DNA of 35,580 nt from Gammaproteobacteria bacterium (lineage in GTDB: Bacteria; Pseudomonadota; Gammaproteobacteria; JAUZRS01), in NCBI GenBank assembly GCA_030950195.1, contig JAUZRS010000280.1, forward strand, positions 1 through 35,580, in the 5' to 3' direction. Shown one piece after another: positions 1-7,585 of the stretch. Each line of letters begins with the position of its first letter. The stretch's first letter is position 1. The notes below the pieces were generated by a model. That model searched no databases. It worked only from the letters and a program-made list of their open reading frames with translations, and was not told where the DNA came from. Position numbers and translations under genes: made by a program.

Positions 1-411
1 TTTGGAAAATCGAGTCGAGACAAATTCACTCAATACGATGGAAAACAGCGCCATAAAGGCCACGGTCATGGGCAGTCGATCCCACAACAAGGTGCTGTTG
101 TCCGGCCAAAGGTGATAATAACCCGAACCGATAGCAACCCATGCCACTGCGAAGAAAAACAGCACACTGGCTGTTTTCTGTTCATCCATCAGTTGGATTT
201 TTTTGGAGCGCAGCAGACCATAAAGTCCAGCAAGACCCACAAACAGAAAGGGGAGGTTTGATAAGACATTCCAGAAATTTGGAATGTCGAGGATGGTTCG
301 TTTGTCAGCAAACAGGTGGTAATGGGTGTCTTGGGCTATTGGCGGCAAATTCCAGACGAAGATGATAGAAATGATTAAAACAAGTGTGATTGTTGATTTT
401 ATTTTAAACAT
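1..411 (-). CDS. Ceramidase-like (CREST family) membrane hydrolase, 3' end beyond window
   Basis: Not in the ORF track because it runs off the left edge. Reading the minus strand from ATG at 411 gives 137 codons with no stop: an N-terminal hydrophobic segment (ITLVLIISIIFVWNLPP), then THYHLFADKR, DIPNFWNVLSNLPF, a second hydrophobic segment, and GSGYYHLWPDNSTLLWDRLPM. The alternation of membrane helices with conserved H/D/N-rich motifs (YHxFAD, IPNFxNVxSNxPF, YHxxPxxxxLxWDRLPM) is what I know from bacterial alkaline-ceramidase-like proteins of the CREST hydrolase superfamily. The expected enzyme is a metal-dependent amide hydrolase embedded in the inner membrane; the substrate in this organism is unknown. 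An AAAGG Shine-Dalgarno sits 6 bases before the ATG. It lies downstream of the CSD-DUF1294 gene on the same strand, separated by a REP-like hairpin. Family call fairly confident; function inferred. Confidence 0.75.
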   Translation of the reverse strand, partial: MFKIKSTITLVLIISIIFVWNLPPIAQDTHYHLFADKRTILDIPNFWNVLSNLPFLFVGLAGLYGLLRSKKIQLMDEQKTASVLFFFAVAWVAIGSGYYHLWPDNSTLLWDRLPMTVAFMALFSIVLSEFVSTRFSK

Positions 412-423
412 AAATACCTTTGA

Positions 424-445
424 GTGGAAAATATTCCACCCCTAC
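424..445 (-). repeat. Single REP-like element (GTAG head plus palindrome)
   Basis: On the minus strand the sequence begins GTAGGGGTGGAA and closes with TTCCAC, giving a 6-bp perfect stem (GTGGAA/TTCCAC) directly after a GTAGGG head. It matches the head and stem start of the elements at 4396-4473 (GTAGGGGTGGAT). It lies in the short gap between two minus-strand genes, a typical REP position. Seen directly; the REP classification is inference. Confidence 0.6.
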
Positions 446-456
446 TAAAAACACTC

Positions 457-1083
457 TTATCCTATAAAATTCTGTTGAATAAAGACATGCAGAAAATCCG
501 CACCTTCGGGGGTAAACAACCAGACCAATGCCGAAATATTTATGAGTACCATAAACCAAAAAACACCGAGAAAAGATTGTTTTTTAGACTTATGTCGCAG
601 TGTGTATTGCGCCATCAATGCCCCCGGCCAGCCTCCTACCAGTTCTACTGCATGCAAAGTGCTTTCTGCTGTTCTCCATGCACCTCGTTTCGCTGCCGAT
701 TTGTCTTTCGCATACAGGGCAAACGCCAACAGACTCATCAATACGTAGATACCAAAGAGCAACAGCGGGATTTTTTCAAGGAAAACAGAAACTCCAATAG
801 TCATAAAAAACAGGTAAAAAACCATAATAGGCCACCTACCCCTCTGTGTTCGACTGTTTGTATTTAACACTCGATCAGCAAAAAATTGAGCCTGAATGGC
901 GCGTGGACGACCGGTTTTATCGGAAGATAAAGCATAGGTGATTAACGTGTTTACTTCTGGACGACGATTTCGATTTTTGAATGCCTTAATATGGATAAAA
1001 ATTTTCTCCCCACCCAAGCTAGGATCAATAAAACCAAATCCTTTATCCTCATTCCAAGAAATTATTTTACCTTTTTGACGCAC
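457..1083 (-). CDS. Cold-shock domain - DUF1294 membrane protein
   Basis: Two-part protein of about 208 aa. The N-terminus (about residues 1-60) is a cold-shock/OB-fold nucleic-acid-binding domain with GKIISWNEDKGFGFI and EKIFIHIKAF, matching the RNP1/RNP2 pattern. The C-terminus has three hydrophobic helices and the DUF1294 signature DKSAAKRGAWRTAE...LVGGWPGALMAQ...RHKSKKQSF. This fusion is a recognised but uncharacterised family; it may tether a nucleic-acid-binding domain at the inner membrane. The track starts at a TTG (1116). I prefer the GTG at 1083 because GGAG lies 7 bases upstream and family members begin MRxKG. Divergent from pdxB. Domain calls are strong, function unknown. Confidence 0.85.
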   Translation of the reverse strand: MRQKGKIISWNEDKGFGFIDPSLGGEKIFIHIKAFKNRNRRPEVNTLITYALSSDKTGRPRAIQAQFFADRVLNTNSRTQRGRWPIMVFYLFFMTIGVSVFLEKIPLLLFGIYVLMSLLAFALYAKDKSAAKRGAWRTAESTLHAVELVGGWPGALMAQYTLRHKSKKQSFLGVFWFMVLINISALVWLFTPEGADFLHVFIQQNFIG

Positions 1084-1226
1084 GCCACTTCTCCATTTAT
1101 CTACTTTTAATGTCAATTTTTATGAGCGAAAAGTCTTCCATTTCGTTCCTATTTCACACTCCTACTATCTAGACCAATGCCATTGATAGTTGAATCAAAC
1201 ACCCAATTTACGCTAATGTCTACCCC

Positions 1227-2366
1227 ATGAACATCATAGCCGACGAAAACATCCCCTTTGCTCAACAAGCCTTCTCCACCTTAGGCGAAGTCACCCTGCT
1301 GCCTGGACGCAATCTGAGCGCCGCCGACGTGGCCGATGCCGAGCTGCTGCTGGTGCGCTCCGTTAGCCGCGTCACCCCCAGCCTGCTTCGCGGCTCCAAA
1401 ATCCGTTTTGTCGCCACCGCCACCATCGGCTTTGACCACATTGATCTCGACTACCTCCAGCAACACAACATCGGCTTCGCCCGTGCGCCAGGCAGCAACG
1501 CCATCTCCGCCGCCGAATACATCCTCAGCAGCCTGCTGGTTTTAGCCGAGCGCCAACGCTTCCAACTGCGCGACAAAACCGTCGCCATCATCGGCTGTGG
1601 CAACGTCGGTTCACGGGTACTGAAACGGCTGCAAGCCTTGGGTGTCACCTGTCTGGTCAACGACCCACCGCGTCAACAACAAGAGCCAAACGGCGATTTT
1701 GTCAGCTTAAAGGACGCCCTCACCGCCGACATTATTACTCTACACACCCCCTTGAGCAAAGAGGGCGATTTCCCCACCCACCACCTGCTCAACGCCGAAC
1801 GTTTAGCACACATTCCCTCAGGAACGATCCTCATCAACGCCGCCCGTGGGGCAGTGGTGGACAACAACGCCCTCTTAAAACGAATGCAACAGCAGAACGA
1901 CTTGCATCTGATCTGGGACTGCTGGGAAGGCGAACCACAAATCAACACCGAACTGCTCGACTACGTACAGATCGGCACCCCCCACATCGCCGGTTACAGC
2001 CTTGATGGCAAAGTGCGTGGTACCGAGATGATCTATCAAGCCGCCTGCCAGTTTTTGGGTGTAGCTCCCAGCTGGAGCGCCGAAGATGCCTTGCCCGCGC
2101 CCATTGTGAATGGATTTACTCTAACCCCCAGCGGCGATTGGCAAGCGGATCTGAGCGCAACGGTTCTCAGCGCCTACGATGTGCGCCGTGACGACGCCAA
2201 TATGCGTCTGATCAAAGCCCAGAGCCACGACCAACAGCGACTCTTTTTTGACCAACTGCGCAAACAGTACCCCGAGCGGCGCGAATTTGCTCAATATCAA
2301 TTGCAACTGCCTGAGGCTCAAGGAGAATTGGCTGATTTATTAAAGGCATTGGATTTTCGGGTTTAA
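1227..2366 (+). CDS. pdxB: Erythronate-4-phosphate dehydrogenase
   Basis: Cytosolic NAD-dependent oxidoreductase that converts 4-phospho-D-erythronate to 2-oxo-3-hydroxy-4-phosphobutanoate, an early step of DXP-dependent pyridoxal phosphate synthesis. The 379-aa length matches the family. The N-terminus MNIIADENIPFA, ATATIGFDHID, the Rossmann motif VAIIGCGNVGSRV (near residues 118-130), the substrate/catalytic NAARGAVVDNNALL, the catalytic glutamate region WDCWEGEP and the histidine segment GTPHIAGYSLDGKVRG are all present. The C-terminal PdxB dimerisation region distinguishes it from other D-2-hydroxyacid dehydrogenases. The ribosome binding site is weak. A REP-like doublet follows the stop, before typA. 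Confidence 0.96.
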   Translation: MNIIADENIPFAQQAFSTLGEVTLLPGRNLSAADVADAELLLVRSVSRVTPSLLRGSKIRFVATATIGFDHIDLDYLQQHNIGFARAPGSNAISAAEYILSSLLVLAERQRFQLRDKTVAIIGCGNVGSRVLKRLQALGVTCLVNDPPRQQQEPNGDFVSLKDALTADIITLHTPLSKEGDFPTHHLLNAERLAHIPSGTILINAARGAVVDNNALLKRMQQQNDLHLIWDCWEGEPQINTELLDYVQIGTPHIAGYSLDGKVRGTEMIYQAACQFLGVAPSWSAEDALPAPIVNGFTLTPSGDWQADLSATVLSAYDVRRDDANMRLIKAQSHDQQRLFFDQLRKQYPERREFAQYQLQLPEAQGELADLLKALDFRV

Positions 2367-2399
2367 TACCACCTAAATCCTATTTCCCCGCGCAATTCT

Positions 2400-2475
2400 G
2401 TAGGGCGTAATAACCGCAGGGCATTACGCCATTATGAAAAAACAGGTGCAATGCCCGTTGATTATTACACCCTGC
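2400..2475. repeat. Inverted REP-like doublet (BIME-like), family A
   Basis: Two 31-base units, 2400-2430 on plus and 2445-2475 on minus, are separated by 14 bases. Each starts GTAGGG or GCAGGG and is itself a hairpin: in the first, GGCGTAAT pairs with ATTACGCC. The second read on the minus strand (GCAGGGTGTAATAATC...) aligns to the first without gaps over all 31 positions, with several paired substitutions. Heads face outward. This is the architecture of REP doublets. It occupies most of the pdxB-typA gap and could also act as a transcript-end structure for pdxB. Confidence 0.7.
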
Positions 2476-2531
2476 TTTCAAACAGTTAAAGCCGCTCATT
2501 ATTGAATCGTACCGATCTAACAGAAAGCAGG

Positions 2532-2537
2532 TATAAT
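2532..2537 (+). promoter_or_regulatory. Putative -10 box for typA
   Basis: A consensus TATAAT lies about 35 bases before the typA GTG start, followed by GGAG 7 bases before that start. No convincing -35 hexamer is present at 16-18 bases upstream; TTGAAT at 2502-2507 is too far away. Promoter assignment is therefore tentative. Confidence 0.4.
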
Positions 2538-2571
2538 CCGCCCCTTTTTGTGATTCTGTTGGAGTGTTGTT

Positions 2572-4389
2572 GTGATTGAGAAGCTGCGAAATATCGCCAT
2601 TATTGCCCATGTTGACCATGGAAAAACCACCTTGGTTGATAAACTACTGGAGCAATCCGGTATCTTGGGAGAACGCGCAGCGCCCGCTGAACGAGTGATG
2701 GACTCCAACGATCTGGAAAAAGAGCGTGGCATCACCATTCTCTCCAAAAACACCGCTATCCGCTGGAACGAATACCACATCAACATCGTCGATACCCCTG
2801 GACACGCCGACTTTGGTGGTGAAGTGGAGCGCGTGCTCTCAATGGTCGATTCGGTTTTATTGTTGGTGGATGCCGTTGACGGCCCCATGCCTCAAACCCG
2901 CTTTGTAACCCAAAAAGCCTTCGCAATGGGTTTCAAACCGATTGTGGTAATCAACAAAATTGACCGCGATGGCGCGCGTCCTGATTGGGTTCTCGATCAA
3001 ACCTTTGATCTGTTTGACAACCTTGGTGCCACCGACGAACAGCTCGACTTCCCCGTCGTCTACGCCTCAGCTCTCAACGGCTACGCCAGCTTAGAAAACG
3101 ACGTACGCGAAGGCGATATGACCCCGCTCTACGAAGCGATTGTAGAGCATGTGCAGGCTCCTGACGTGGATCGTGACGGCACCTTCCAAATGCAAGTCTC
3201 CTCACTGGATTACGACAGTTACGTGGGTCTGATCGGCATCGGTCGCATCAATCGCGGCAGCGTCAAAACCAACACCCCACTGAAAGTGGTCAACGACAAA
3301 GGCGAGGTGCGCAACGGTCGTATCTTGCAAATTCTCGGTTTTGAAGGGCTAGAACGGGTCGAAGTGACCGAAGCTTATGCCGGCGACATCATCTGCTTCA
3401 CCGGTATGGATGAACTCTACATCTCCGACACCCTCTGTGACCCACTGGCCATCGAAGGAATGCCACCGCTGAGCGTGGATGAACCCACCATCAGCATGAA
3501 CTTCCAAGCCAATACCTCACCGTTTGCAGGCCAAGACGGTAAATACGTCACCAGCCGCAACATCTGGGATCGTCTGCAACAAGAGCTGAAATACAACGTT
3601 GCCCTGCGTGTTGAGTCGATTCCCAACGTTGAAAGCTATCGCGTCTCCGGTCGCGGTGAGCTGCACCTCAGCATCTTGATCGAAACCATGCGCCGCGAAG
3701 GTTACGAGCTGGCGGTGGGTCGCCCTGAGGTGATTCTGAAAGAGGTTGATGGCCAAACCCAAGAACCCTATGAGCAGCTCACCGTAGACATCGAAGAGCA
3801 ACATCAAGGCTCCGTCATCGAACAGCTTGGCATTCGTCGTGGCGATCTGAAAAACATGCAGCCTGATGGCAAAGGTCGGATGCGTCTGGATTACATCATC
3901 CCTGCACGCGGCCTGATCGGCTTCCGTACCGACTTCCTCACCATGACCTCCGGTACCGGTCTGCTCTACAGCGTCTTCGATCACTACGGCCCTTATCAGA
4001 AAACCAACGTCGGTCAACGCAGCAACGGCGTGTTGATCTCCAACGGTCAAGGCAAAGCAGCGGGTTATGCCATCTTCAATCTGCAAGGCCGTGGCAGCAT
4101 GTTCATCGGTCACGGTGAAGAGGTTTACGAAGGCATGTTGGTCGGCGTTCACCCTCGCACCAACGATCTGATCATCAACGTACTGAAAGGCAAGCAGCTC
4201 ACCAACGTGCGCGCCTCCGGTACCGATGAAAACATCGTCTTAACACCGCCCATCGTCTACACCTTGGAACAAGCCTTGGAATTCATCAACGACGACGAGC
4301 TGGTGGAAGTAACCCCCAACTTTATCCGCATTCGTAAAAAATTGCTGTTGGAAAACGACCGCAAACGCGCCGGTCGTGCTAAGAAGTAG
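2572..4389 (+). CDS. typA: Ribosome-associated GTPase TypA/BipA
   Basis: Translational GTPase of the EF-G/LepA superfamily that binds 70S ribosomes and aids 50S assembly and stress adaptation, notably at low temperature. At 605 aa it is full length. G-motifs are intact: [10 protein letters not shown] (G1), RGITI (G2), [11 protein letters not shown] (G3), [12 protein letters not shown] (G4), SALNG (G5). The C-terminus has the TypA-specific region with the [12 protein letters not shown] segment, where EF-G would carry a different domain V arrangement. The start is GTG, supported by GGAG 7 bases upstream and by the family N-terminus [13 protein letters not shown]. It is flanked by REP-like doublets on both sides and appears monocistronic. 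Confidence 0.97.
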   Translation: MIEKLRNIAIIAHVDHGKTTLVDKLLEQSGILGERAAPAERVMDSNDLEKERGITILSKNTAIRWNEYHINIVDTPGHADFGGEVERVLSMVDSVLLLVDAVDGPMPQTRFVTQKAFAMGFKPIVVINKIDRDGARPDWVLDQTFDLFDNLGATDEQLDFPVVYASALNGYASLENDVREGDMTPLYEAIVEHVQAPDVDRDGTFQMQVSSLDYDSYVGLIGIGRINRGSVKTNTPLKVVNDKGEVRNGRILQILGFEGLERVEVTEAYAGDIICFTGMDELYISDTLCDPLAIEGMPPLSVDEPTISMNFQANTSPFAGQDGKYVTSRNIWDRLQQELKYNVALRVESIPNVESYRVSGRGELHLSILIETMRREGYELAVGRPEVILKEVDGQTQEPYEQLTVDIEEQHQGSVIEQLGIRRGDLKNMQPDGKGRMRLDYIIPARGLIGFRTDFLTMTSGTGLLYSVFDHYGPYQKTNVGQRSNGVLISNGQGKAAGYAIFNLQGRGSMFIGHGEEVYEGMLVGVHPRTNDLIINVLKGKQLTNVRASGTDENIVLTPPIVYTLEQALEFINDDELVEVTPNFIRIRKKLLLENDRKRAGRAKK

Positions 4390-4395
4390 GTTTTT

Positions 4396-4473
4396 GTAGG
4401 GGTGGATTCCATATCCACCCTATTAAAGTCTAATCACTCTTTCAACAAGGGCAGATATTGAATCTGCCCCTAC
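4396..4473. repeat. Inverted REP-like doublet (BIME-like), family B
   Basis: Two 25-base units, 4396-4420 (plus) and 4449-4473 (minus), lie 28 bases apart, both beginning GTAGGGG on their own strand. Unit 1 folds as GTGGAT/ATCCAC and unit 2 as GCAGAT/ATCTGC. The two differ at four stem positions and each change is compensated on the other side of the stem, so pairing is kept. Located immediately after the typA stop. The upstream part of the track ORF beginning at 4458 is just read-through of this repeat. Confidence 0.72.
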
Positions 4474-4529
4474 GCCCCCACATTTTTGAGCCGATAACAG
4501 AGACCCATTACTCTGTCAGGCTCATTTCT

Positions 4530-5705
4530 ATGCCCCACTTCGCAACACCTCAAAACAAACCACAACTGTTGATTGCCGACGACTCCGCCATCATGCGTTC
4601 TGCCCTATGCAAAATGTTGACGAACGACTACGATCTACTCCAAGCAGAAGACGGCCTTGAGGCATGGCAGATGCTGCACGACAACCCCATTCAACTGCTG
4701 ATCACCGATCTGGAGATGCCCAATCTCAACGGTTACGGCTTGCTGGAGCGGCTGCGCGCATCGCAAGATACTCAACTGCGCCAACTGCCTGCGTTGGTGG
4801 TTAGCGCCCACATCGACAGCGAAACCGTTCGCCAAGATCTGCTGCAAAGCGGAGCAACGGAAGTCATCAGCAAGCCGTTTAACTCCACTCTGCTGCGTCA
4901 ATCGGTACAAAAGAGCCTCGAACAAGGCCATCCCGACAGCAACACCGACACAACCTTAGCCGAAGAGAGCGCGGTACTTGATCCCTTAACGGGTCTGGCC
5001 AACAGCCACTATTTCTCTCTGCGTGGCGAAAAAGATCTGGCTTTTTCCCAGCGCCACAATAAAGACCTGAGCCTGATTTTAGTCCACATGGATCACTACA
5101 AAAGCCTCGAAGAGCAGTACGGCAAAGCAGTTGGTGGTCAGCTGATCAAAAAACTCGGCCATTTTTTAGTCAATGAACTTCGCAAAGAGGACACCGTGGC
5201 GCGTCTGAGCCACCATGACTTTGGCCTAATCGCCACCATGAGCGATGAATTTGGCGGTAAAGAGCTGGCCACACGGATTTTAAACAAAGTCCGCAACGCA
5301 CAATTTCGCCATCAGCAAAAAGAAGTGCGTTTTAGCATTTCCATCAGCTTAGCTGCTCCTCATATTCACTCCGTAGAACGCTTTTCAGAGATTTTAGAAC
5401 TGGCCAAAGATCGCCTTTCGATTGCGATTAAAAACGACGGCAATCAATTGGAACTGGGTGAGCAGCAGATCAAAGATATCAAAATAGAACCGGAAAAAAT
5501 AAAAACAGCGTCGTTCATCAACACGGAAACAATGCCCCTTGAAGCGGCGTTTTGGCTGTTAAAACAGGGGCAACAAGAAATAATTCAACCGCACATAAAA
5601 ACCTTAACGCAGCAGATATTACCGCTGTTAACTTATATGGATCAGGTAGAAAAATGGGGCATGGAGAATCAATTGGCGCTGTTGCAGAAAAAATTAGGGC
5701 AATAA
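4530..5705 (+). CDS. Response regulator with degenerate GGDEF domain
   Basis: About 391 aa from the ATG at 4530; the track start at 4458 lies inside a REP-like repeat. Residues 11-130 form a CheY-like receiver: acidic pair D17-D18, phosphoacceptor D60 in LLITDLEMP, and K115 in ISKPF. From about residue 150, DPLTGLANSHYF opens a GGDEF-type domain. The active-site loop reads SHHDF (227-231) instead of GG(D/E)EF, and the substrate loop is MDHYKSLEEQYG. Diguanylate cyclase activity is therefore unlikely; the domain may bind nucleotide or act as a scaffold. The last 60 residues are helical and unassigned. No cognate histidine kinase is adjacent. It precedes the ABC importer by 42 bases, but a functional link is not shown. 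Confidence 0.85.
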   Translation: MPHFATPQNKPQLLIADDSAIMRSALCKMLTNDYDLLQAEDGLEAWQMLHDNPIQLLITDLEMPNLNGYGLLERLRASQDTQLRQLPALVVSAHIDSETVRQDLLQSGATEVISKPFNSTLLRQSVQKSLEQGHPDSNTDTTLAEESAVLDPLTGLANSHYFSLRGEKDLAFSQRHNKDLSLILVHMDHYKSLEEQYGKAVGGQLIKKLGHFLVNELRKEDTVARLSHHDFGLIATMSDEFGGKELATRILNKVRNAQFRHQQKEVRFSISISLAAPHIHSVERFSEILELAKDRLSIAIKNDGNQLELGEQQIKDIKIEPEKIKTASFINTETMPLEAAFWLLKQGQQEIIQPHIKTLTQQILPLLTYMDQVEKWGMENQLALLQKKLGQ

Positions 5706-5747
5706 ATATCCTGTATAGTAGCCCCACGCCCAAGCCAAGGATCTCTC

Positions 5748-6758
5748 ATGCTCACCCTGAAAAAAATACTCCACCTCTGTAACACTACCCTACTGTTGGC
5801 CGCCAGCCTTTGCCTCTCAACCACCGCTGCCGCTGAAACTTTGACCGTCGGCTATTTCCTCGAATGGCCGACCCCAAGCCAATACGCCCAAGCAAAAAAG
5901 ATTTACGACCAAGAGCTGGGCATGGAGCTGAAATGGGTCGCCTTTGATGCCGGTACCGCAATGTCAGCAGCGATGGCTTCCGGTGATGTGCAGATCGCTT
6001 TCTCGCAAGGCATTCCACCTTTTGTGGTCGCCACCTCTGCCGGACAAGATCTACACATCGTGGACATTGCCGTCTCCTATTCCGACAACGAAAACTGCGT
6101 GGTGCGTGACACACTGGAGATCGACCAAGAAAACGCCAAAGAGCTGGAAGGAAAACAGGTCGGGGTGCCCTTCGGTACCGCCGCCCATTACGGTTTCCTC
6201 AAACAAATGCAGCATTTTGGCGTTGATACTCGTACGCTGAACATCGTCGATATGTCACCCGCCGACGGAGCCGCCGCCTTTGCCAACGGCAACCTCGATA
6301 TGGTCTGCGGTTGGGGTGGCGCGCTGCAACGAATGAAAGAGCACGGCAACGTGCTGTTAACAGGCGCAGAAAAAGAGCAACTGGGTATTCAGGTCTTTGA
6401 TGCCACCACGGTCTCTGCCGAATGGGCGCAAGAGAACTCCGAATTGCTGGCGCGTTTTCTAAAGGTCAGCGCCGACATGAACGCCCGCTACGCCACCCCA
6501 GAAGGGAAAAAAGAGATGTTGCCGGTCATCGCCACAGCCGCAGGCATGGATGAAAAAACCAGCCAACAGACCCTCAGCACCTTTGTTTTTCCCAGCATCA
6601 AAGAACAGCTGAGCGACAAATGGCTTGGCGGCGGCACACAAACCTTCCTCAAAGCCGTCGGCGATTTTTTTGTCGAACAAAAAACCATCCCCAAGGCACT
6701 CGACAGTTACAAACGTGCCGTTGATTCCAGCTACCTAGAAGCGGCTGCCAAGCTGTAA
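5748..6758 (+). CDS. NitT/TauT-type ABC transporter substrate-binding protein (TauA-like)
   Basis: Periplasmic binding protein of 336 aa. A Sec signal peptide spans about residues 1-29 (LLLAASLCLSTTAAAE), and the mature start ETLTVGYFLEWPTP is typical of the TauA/SsuA/NrtA fold. Later features are GTAMSAAMASGDVQIAFSQG, the hinge GKQVGVPFGTAAHYGF and an ANGNLDMVCGWGG segment, consistent with periplasmic binding protein type 2. Family relatives bind taurine, alkanesulfonates, nitrate or similar small anions; the specific ligand cannot be read here. It is the first gene of a three-gene importer, with 11 bases to the ATPase gene. Family strong, taurine specificity unproven. Confidence 0.88.
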   Translation: MLTLKKILHLCNTTLLLAASLCLSTTAAAETLTVGYFLEWPTPSQYAQAKKIYDQELGMELKWVAFDAGTAMSAAMASGDVQIAFSQGIPPFVVATSAGQDLHIVDIAVSYSDNENCVVRDTLEIDQENAKELEGKQVGVPFGTAAHYGFLKQMQHFGVDTRTLNIVDMSPADGAAAFANGNLDMVCGWGGALQRMKEHGNVLLTGAEKEQLGIQVFDATTVSAEWAQENSELLARFLKVSADMNARYATPEGKKEMLPVIATAAGMDEKTSQQTLSTFVFPSIKEQLSDKWLGGGTQTFLKAVGDFFVEQKTIPKALDSYKRAVDSSYLEAAAKL

Positions 6759-6769
6759 AGGAGCCCATT

Positions 6770-7582
6770 TTGACCACCTCCAAACAAACCGGCCTCCAGC
6801 TCAGCAACGTTGCCATGAGCTTTGATCTGCCCAACGGTCAGAGCGTGGCTGCGCTGAAGAACATCAATCTACAACTGCAAGCGGGCGAGCTGCTCTCCAT
6901 CCTCGGCCCCTCCGGCTGCGGTAAAACCACTCTGCTCAACATCATCGCCGGTTTTCTGCGCCAAAGTTCAGGGGAAGTGAGCCTAAATGGCCACGCCGTT
7001 ACCGGCCCGCACGCAGAACGTGGCATGGTATTCCAACAAGGTGCGCTGTTTGAGTGGATGAACGTGCGCCAAAACATCGGTTTTGGGCCACGTATGGCAG
7101 GCAAAGATGGAAAACAGACACAACAGCGCGTTGATGAGCTGCTGGAAACCGTCGGCCTACATGGTTTTGGAGACAAGGCGGTCTACGAACTCTCCGGCGG
7201 GATGCAGCAACGGGTGGCGTTGGCGCGCTGCCTCGCCAATGACCCTGACGTGATTCTAATGGATGAGCCGTTGGGGGCGCTGGATGCCCTAACCCGTGAG
7301 AAGATGCAAGAATTGGTACTCAAGCTCTGGCGCGAGACCGGCAAAACCATCCTCCTAATCACCCACTCGGTGGAAGAGGCGCTGCTGCTCGGTGAGCGAC
7401 TGCTGGTGATGGCACCGCGCCCTGGGCGTATTCATAAACAGTATCAACTGCCCTTTGCCAAAATGGCCACGGAAAAAAGCCTACGCGAAGTTAAAAAAGA
7501 GCCGGACTATCTCGACAAACACGACGAAATCCTCAGTATGATCTGGCAGATGGAAGAAGAGATTATGGCCGGAGGCGCTTAA
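6770..7582 (+). CDS. NitT/TauT-type ABC transporter ATP-binding protein (TauB-like)
   Basis: Cytoplasmic ATPase subunit of 270 aa that energises the importer. Walker A is GPSGCGKTT, the signature is LSGGMQQR, Walker B is ILMDEPLGALD, and the H-loop is LLITHSVEEA. The Q-loop is in VFQQGALFEWMNV, where the ALF-W context is characteristic of the TauB/SsuB/NrtD group. Translation starts at TTG (6770), supported by AAAGGAG ending 6 bases upstream. The SD begins within the binding-protein stop codon region, suggesting coupled translation. The permease gene follows after 3 bases. Confidence 0.93.
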   Translation: MTTSKQTGLQLSNVAMSFDLPNGQSVAALKNINLQLQAGELLSILGPSGCGKTTLLNIIAGFLRQSSGEVSLNGHAVTGPHAERGMVFQQGALFEWMNVRQNIGFGPRMAGKDGKQTQQRVDELLETVGLHGFGDKAVYELSGGMQQRVALARCLANDPDVILMDEPLGALDALTREKMQELVLKLWRETGKTILLITHSVEEALLLGERLLVMAPRPGRIHKQYQLPFAKMATEKSLREVKKEPDYLDKHDEILSMIWQMEEEIMAGGA

Positions 7583-7585
7583 AAC

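Noticed and set aside
3517-4152. 211-aa minus-strand ORF inside typA
   Set aside because: Fully antisense to conserved typA coding sequence; composition is a codon shadow and no domain is visible.
4458-4529. N-terminal extension of the response regulator in the ORF track
   Set aside because: The codons lie within the REP-like unit, and the downstream ATG at 4530 begins just before the receiver domain.
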